NCBI GenBank assembly: GCA_002869165.1 | Contig: PKTK01000012.1 | Span: 1-64,000, forward strand | Reading direction: 5' to 3' | From: Candidatus Parcubacteria bacterium | GTDB taxonomy: Bacteria > Patescibacteria > ABY1 > BM507 > UBA12075 | Length of the DNA: 64,000 nucleotides | In this document: in pieces, positions 59,911-64,000 of the stretch | Numbering within the stretch: position 1 is the first letter of the stretch | Layout of the letters: every line of letters starts with the position of its first letter | Made by a program: the position numbers and the translations under genes | Notes under the pieces: generated by a model | Seen by the model: the letters and a program-made list of their open reading frames with translations, nothing else | Database searches by the model: none | Told to the model about the DNA's origin: nothing

Positions 59911-61197
59911 CTATTTAGCAACATTCCATTCAAGCAACTTATCTATTGTTTTTCTAGAAGTCTGTACATTTACAAAATAATTTCGATATTCAGGAGTACC
60001 CAACCTCTTAATCACATCTGCATTTTCCTTATAGTGCATTTTCATATGCTCAATATGTTCATCGATTTCCTTGTCTTCCACTTTAATATTTTCTTTTTCT
60101 GCAATTTCCCTGATTAATAAAGAAACTTTTACTCTATTAGTAGCATCAGGCAACATATCAATCTGCAATTGCTCTCTGGATTTACCAATACTTTTCAGGT
60201 AATCATCAAACTTAGCACCTTGTTGCGCGAGACCATTTTCCAACTCAGATAACATAGTTTGACCCTCCTGTTCAATCAACATTGGAGGGATATCACCAAA
60301 TTTTGTATTTTTAACAATTTTATCAAGCAACTCCTTCTCTGTCTCTCTTCCTTGTTCTTGCTCTTTTTGTCCTTTAATACTTTTTTCGATATTTTCTTTC
60401 AGTTCTTTGAGACTTTTAAGTCCAAAAGCGATAGCAAATTCATCGTTTAGCTCAGGAAGCTTTCTGTCATAAACTTCTTTAATATCAACTTTAAAATCAA
60501 CCATTTTACCAGCAATATTTTTCATATAATTATCTTCTGGATATGGCAAGCTAAATTCCTTATGATCACCCTTTTTAGCACCATTAAGCTGTTTATCAAA
60601 ACCTGGCACTAAAAAATCCTTGCCCATCAATACAGCTGTGCCTTGAGCCTGTCCTCCTTCAATTGGAACATTATCGTGAAACATCTGAATATCTACAAGC
60701 ACTTTATCACCTTCTTTTACTTCTCTATCAGCTAGGGTTTCAACCACTCTTGATTCTTTTAGTTCATCAAGGGTTTTAGTTATTTCATCTTCTTCAACTT
60801 TAATTTCTTTTGGTTTAATTTTTAAATCTTTGTAACTTTCAATGGCAACTTCTGGAATAATAGCTACAGATATTTTATATTCTACAGGGTTATTTGGAGC
60901 TAACTTTACAATATCAACTTTTGGTTGACCTATTAGTTTGCCGTCTCCAAGTTCAGCGAGAGCTTTTTCAATTGTTTTATTAATAGCTATTCGTGCAGCT
61001 TCCTCTAATATTGCCATTTCACCAATTTTCCCTTTCAAAACATCATAAGGAATTTTTCCTGATCTGAAGCCGTCAATTTTTACTTCCTTAGAGATCTTGG
61101 ATACACCCTGATCGATGTATGGCTTGAACTCATCAACTGAAAGTTCAACTGTAAGTTCTATTTGAGATTTTACAATCTCTCCTTTTTTTACATTCAT
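59911..61197 (-). CDS. tig: trigger factor
   Basis: A 428-residue ribosome-associated chaperone with peptidyl-prolyl isomerase domain. N-terminal ribosome-binding part has VDGFRSGKIPYDVLKGKIGE (the GFRxGKxP motif). The isomerase domain is at about 155-240 (GQAQGTAVLMGKDFLVPGFD). The helical C-terminal chaperone domain is complete. No SD. Confidence 0.94.
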   Translation of the reverse strand: MNVKKGEIVKSQIELTVELSVDEFKPYIDQGVSKISKEVKIDGFRSGKIPYDVLKGKIGEMAILEEAARIAINKTIEKALAELGDGKLIGQPKVDIVKLAPNNPVEYKISVAIIPEVAIESYKDLKIKPKEIKVEEDEITKTLDELKESRVVETLADREVKEGDKVLVDIQMFHDNVPIEGGQAQGTAVLMGKDFLVPGFDKQLNGAKKGDHKEFSLPYPEDNYMKNIAGKMVDFKVDIKEVYDRKLPELNDEFAIAFGLKSLKELKENIEKSIKGQKEQEQGRETEKELLDKIVKNTKFGDIPPMLIEQEGQTMLSELENGLAQQGAKFDDYLKSIGKSREQLQIDMLPDATNRVKVSLLIREIAEKENIKVEDKEIDEHIEHMKMHYKENADVIKRLGTPEYRNYFVNVQTSRKTIDKLLEWNVAK

Positions 61198-61274
61198 AAT
61201 ATATTTTATTAATTTATTATTTAAGTTCTTGATTTTTTAAATTTTGGCAGGACTTTTTAGGGTCCTGCCTTTTT

Positions 61275-61490
61275 TTATACGCAACCGCAAGTTTGCCCAC
61301 CTCCTGGAATGTAGTTTTTACGTAAATACACCGGTGTTGTAACTAGAATGCCTGTATCCTTTCCACAAACCACACATCTTTCAGTCTCTTTACTTATATC
61401 ACCAGTAAATATTTTTCCGCAATCAACACAATCAATTCTTCCGCCTTCAGTAATATTAAATCTTTCACAAGCACATTCTTCACATTTCAT
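61275..61490 (-). CDS. small zinc-ribbon protein
   Basis: 71 residues with three Cys pairs in the first 45 residues (MKCEECACERF, CVDCGKIF, CVVCGKDTG) and a Cys-rich end (TCGCV). Likely binds one or two zinc ions. SD AGGAGAG. It lies 11 nt after ppaC on the same strand, so they are co-transcribed. No family recognised. Confidence 0.65.
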   Translation of the reverse strand: MKCEECACERFNITEGGRIDCVDCGKIFTGDISKETERCVVCGKDTGILVTTPVYLRKNYIPGGGQTCGCV

Positions 61491-61500
61491 TTTTTCTCTC

Positions 61501-62430
61501 CTATTTGTCGAATTCTTCTGAAAATTTTGGAGCTACCTGTTTTTTTCGTGACATTATTCCATCAATATACAGTCTTTTATTCTCCAAACTAGAGCCTAAG
61601 GCCTTCTCTACTCTAGCTTCATCAGTACTAGTTACTAAAAATCTTGAGCCTCCTTTGATTATATCCGTTAAAAACAGTACTACACTATGATATGCTTCTT
61701 GCTCTATCATTTCTTCCATTTTTTCAAGTAGTGCACCTTCTCTTGGTTCAAAAACACTTAAATCAGCTGTTTCTACTTGTCCGATGCCAAACTTACCATC
61801 TTTAAAATTAAAATCTTTAAAATCGCTTTTAATTATTTCTTCATCGCTTAAATCGGAAATATCACTGCGAACTTTAAATATTTCCATGCCAAAGTCCTCG
61901 AATGAAGAAACTTCTGCTACTCCTGACAAATGTTTAATAAGTTCTATGTCAATATCAGTACAAGTTGGTGATTTGGTAATAACAGTATCAACTAACATAG
62001 CAGCAAGCATACAAGTAGCCATACTCTTCTCAATTTCTACTAAATTCTGCATATAAAGAGATGTAATAATAGAACAACTTGCCCCCCATGGCTTAATAAT
62101 AACTTCAATTGGATTGCTATATTTAAAATCAAGCTTATGATGATCAAGGATCTCAACAATTTCAGCATCTTCAATTCCTTCTTGGGCTTGGGCAAATTCA
62201 TTATGATCTACCAAGATTACTTTTTTCCCTGCTAATGAGTCAAGTTTTTCTGGTAATGCTACATTATATTTTTCCAAAATATATTTAGTTTCTTTGTTGG
62301 CTTCACCCGCTATTACAGGTTTGTAGATATCGGTATTCTCAATCTTATTCTTTAGATTAGCGTATGAAATTGCTGCCACCACTGAATCTAAGTCTGGTGA
62401 CTTATGACCGATTACATAAATATTAGACAT
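61501..62430 (-). CDS. ppaC: manganese-dependent inorganic pyrophosphatase
   Basis: 309 residues of the DHH family. Metal sites: IGHKSPDLDSVVAAI (His8, Asp12, Asp14), VDHNEF and EILDHHKLDF. The C-terminal half has the SRFLVTSTD and KKQVAPKF segment that closes the active site, with RKKQ at the end. It splits pyrophosphate. No SD. Confidence 0.9.
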   Translation of the reverse strand: MSNIYVIGHKSPDLDSVVAAISYANLKNKIENTDIYKPVIAGEANKETKYILEKYNVALPEKLDSLAGKKVILVDHNEFAQAQEGIEDAEIVEILDHHKLDFKYSNPIEVIIKPWGASCSIITSLYMQNLVEIEKSMATCMLAAMLVDTVITKSPTCTDIDIELIKHLSGVAEVSSFEDFGMEIFKVRSDISDLSDEEIIKSDFKDFNFKDGKFGIGQVETADLSVFEPREGALLEKMEEMIEQEAYHSVVLFLTDIIKGGSRFLVTSTDEARVEKALGSSLENKRLYIDGIMSRKKQVAPKFSEEFDK

Positions 62431-62442
62431 ATTGTTTTGCTT

Positions 62443-62533
62443 GTCATTTCAAACGAAGTGAGAGATCTGTGTTTATAATCAAAAATAATTTTGTATTATC
62501 AATTTATCTCTTCATTTCGCTACGTTTAAAATA
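62443..62533. repeat. REP-like palindrome between ppaC and nusA
   Basis: GTCATTTCAAACGAAGTGAG at the left and CATTTCGCTACGTTTAAAAT at the right pair imperfectly; member of the dispersed family. Confidence 0.5.
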
Positions 62534-62556
62534 ACAAAAATAATAATTTCTAAAAA

Positions 62557-63804
62557 CTATTTTTCTTCGGTTGGTGCTTCTGTTTCAATTTCTGCTTTTT
62601 CTTCAAGCTCCTTTTCTTCAAGTGTATCATCATTATCTTCTTCTCCTTCAAGTTGAAGGACATCAATATTCCAACCAGTTAATTTGGCAGCTAGTCTTGC
62701 ATTTTGACCTGATTTTCCAATTGCAAGCGACAACTGATCAGAACTAACAAAAACCTTAGCTTTTTTACTTTCCTCATCAGTCTCTACTTTAATAATCTTA
62801 GCTGGAGATAAAGCATTGGAAATATATGCCACAGGATCATCATCGTATTCAATAATATCAACCTTTTCACCACCAAGCTCGGTTATAATTGTTTGGATAC
62901 GAGCACCACGTTGACCCACACAAGATCCGATTGGGTCAACATTTTCTGAGTCAGTAAAAACTGCTACTTTTGATCTAGCGCCTGCTTCCCGGGCTACTCC
63001 TTTTAGATCAATTAAACCGTTTGAAATCTCTGGAATTTCTAAATAGAATATTTTCTTCAAGATCTCTTCTGACGTTCTTGAGAGTAAAATTTCTGGTCCT
63101 CGAGGTTTAAGAGACACTTGTTTTACATAAACTTTAATTCTCTCGCCTGGTAAGTATTTCTCGCCTCTGATTTGTTCATCCATTGGAAGAACTCCAACGG
63201 ATTTACCCAAGTCTACCAAAATAACTGAACCTTCTCTTCTTTGCACAGAACCGCTAACTACTTCGCCTTCTTTGTCCTTAAATTCAGAAAATACCATTTC
63301 TCTTTCAGCTTCTCTAAGTTTTTGGATAATAACCTGTTTGGCAGTTTGAGCTGCCATTCTACCATAAGCAGGAGGAGTCTCTAGTTTTATTTTTAATTCG
63401 TCGCCAACTTTGACTGTTTTTTTGATCATCTTAGCATCTGATATTTGAATATCAGTTTTGTGATTAAATTTTCTTTCTTCTTCCTCGCCGTCCTCTTCAA
63501 CTTTTACTGTTTCAATCTTTTTGTCTTCCTTTTTTTCTTTTTTATTATCTTCTTTTTCTTCCGCTTCTCCCTCTTCAAGCTCTTGAAGTTCTTCTTCAGG
63601 TAAATCGTCTACCACTGTTTTTACATCATAGATTTTAGACTTAGTAATTTCTTCAGCAAACTCTACTTTAATATTTTGGTTCTTTTTACCAAAATCTTTT
63701 CTATAAGCAGCTGCTAGAGCTGATTCAATAGTTTCAATAACAGCATCATATTCCAGCTGTTTTTCATCACAAATTTGCTTAATAGCATTTGTAATTTCTT
63801 TCAT
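62557..63804 (-). CDS. nusA: transcription factor NusA
   Basis: 415 residues. N-terminal domain, then S1 (GEVVSGSVQRREGSVILVDL), KH1 and KH2 (DPIGSCVGQRGARIQTIITE, LAIGKSGQNARLAAKLTGW). A charged Glu/Lys insert of about 40 residues (75-115, ELEEGEAEEKEDNKKEKKED) lies in the N-terminal domain, which is unusual. The acidic C-terminal tail replaces the repeats of E. coli NusA. AGGAGG lies 14 nt before the ATG, too far for a good SD. Confidence 0.94.
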   Translation of the reverse strand: MKEITNAIKQICDEKQLEYDAVIETIESALAAAYRKDFGKKNQNIKVEFAEEITKSKIYDVKTVVDDLPEEELQELEEGEAEEKEDNKKEKKEDKKIETVKVEEDGEEEERKFNHKTDIQISDAKMIKKTVKVGDELKIKLETPPAYGRMAAQTAKQVIIQKLREAEREMVFSEFKDKEGEVVSGSVQRREGSVILVDLGKSVGVLPMDEQIRGEKYLPGERIKVYVKQVSLKPRGPEILLSRTSEEILKKIFYLEIPEISNGLIDLKGVAREAGARSKVAVFTDSENVDPIGSCVGQRGARIQTIITELGGEKVDIIEYDDDPVAYISNALSPAKIIKVETDEESKKAKVFVSSDQLSLAIGKSGQNARLAAKLTGWNIDVLQLEGEEDNDDTLEEKELEEKAEIETEAPTEEK

Positions 63805-64000
63805 ATATTTATTTCTATCCTCCTATTTAATTGGAGTTATTAATAATTAAAAAATTTAAAAAAAATACTAGTTTATCGATATTGATAACTAGTCTTAATA
63901 TGAATTATACTAACATATAAAAATGTAAATGTCAAACTCCCATACCGGTTTATTAATATCTAATAATTATCACACACTTTGTCATTCCCACGAAGGCGGG
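63805..64000. other. intergenic region upstream of nusA
   Basis: AT-rich; a short inverted repeat ACTAGTTTATCGATATTGAT / AACTAGT lies near 63870. The window ends in GTCATTCCCACGAAGGCGGG (63981-64000), the left arm of a REP-like element. Confidence 0.4.

Noticed and set aside
61256..61280. Terminator for the zinc-ribbon gene
   Set aside because: The GGCAGGAC/GTCCTGCC hairpin has its T-run on the plus strand, whereas the genes around are on the minus strand, so its role is unclear.

Overview
The window looks like a chromosome segment of a Candidate Phyla Radiation (Patescibacteria) bacterium, most likely in the Parcubacteria group. This is inferred from AT-rich DNA, an unusual 16S rRNA (for example ATTAGATACCCCCGTAG at the 790 region and a base change in the 530 loop), almost no biosynthetic genes, many short secreted proteins, a family of T4SS-type pilins, and housekeeping genes that often lack a Shine-Dalgarno (SD) site. 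I could not run searches, so the lineage is an inference.

Layout. 1-2.8 kb: a small secreted protein, then a 16S rRNA gene with its own promoter, processing stem and terminator; no 23S or 5S follows. 2.9-6.9 kb: tRNA-Ile, initiator tRNA, tRNA-Phe split by a group I intron, tRNA-Pro and tRNA-Gly, with an interrupted methyltransferase, a possible homing-endonuclease relative and a ParB-like protein between them. 6.9-15.4 kb: accessory genes, including a Cys-rich small protein behind a leader-peptide attenuator, a DUF2339 membrane protein with a thrombospondin-type-3 partner, a TrmB-type regulator and a protein with five CCHC-like repeats. 15.6-30.6 kb: housekeeping genes (rpsP, KH protein, trmD, ftsH, ychF, a tRNA/rRNA guanine methyltransferase, rpsF-ssb-rpsR, efp, recA) around a tandem array of eight T4SS-type pilins. 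30.7-39 kb: RodZ-like protein, a ninth pilin relative, solute-binding lipoprotein, YifB/ComM and small orphans. 39.3-40.5 kb: tRNA-Gly and smpB-ssrA. 40.5-49.15 kb: an integrative element in the 3' end of ssrA, with integrase, excisionase-like gene, AT-rich unknown genes and a compositionally different cargo operon ending in trpF. 49.4-64 kb: accessory genes, a large Cys-repeat surface protein with a histidine kinase, a transglycosylase-like gene, tRNA-Leu, a UbiA prenyltransferase, NYN protein, trigger factor, Mn-type pyrophosphatase and nusA.

Main observations. (1) Most tRNA genes, and the ssrA attachment site, are followed by the same architecture: the RNA's 3' tail plus a hairpin whose second arm continues as a decayed inverted copy of the tail, about 100 nt of spacer, then a direct copy of the tail. 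(2) Four genes read cleanly in one frame through a single in-frame stop. (3) The pilin array, the tRNA-Phe intron, the element whose integrase stop codon lies inside ssrA, and an Asn-codon leader-peptide attenuator are separate points of interest. (4) Genes with strong SD sites are mostly accessory; core genes mostly lack one.
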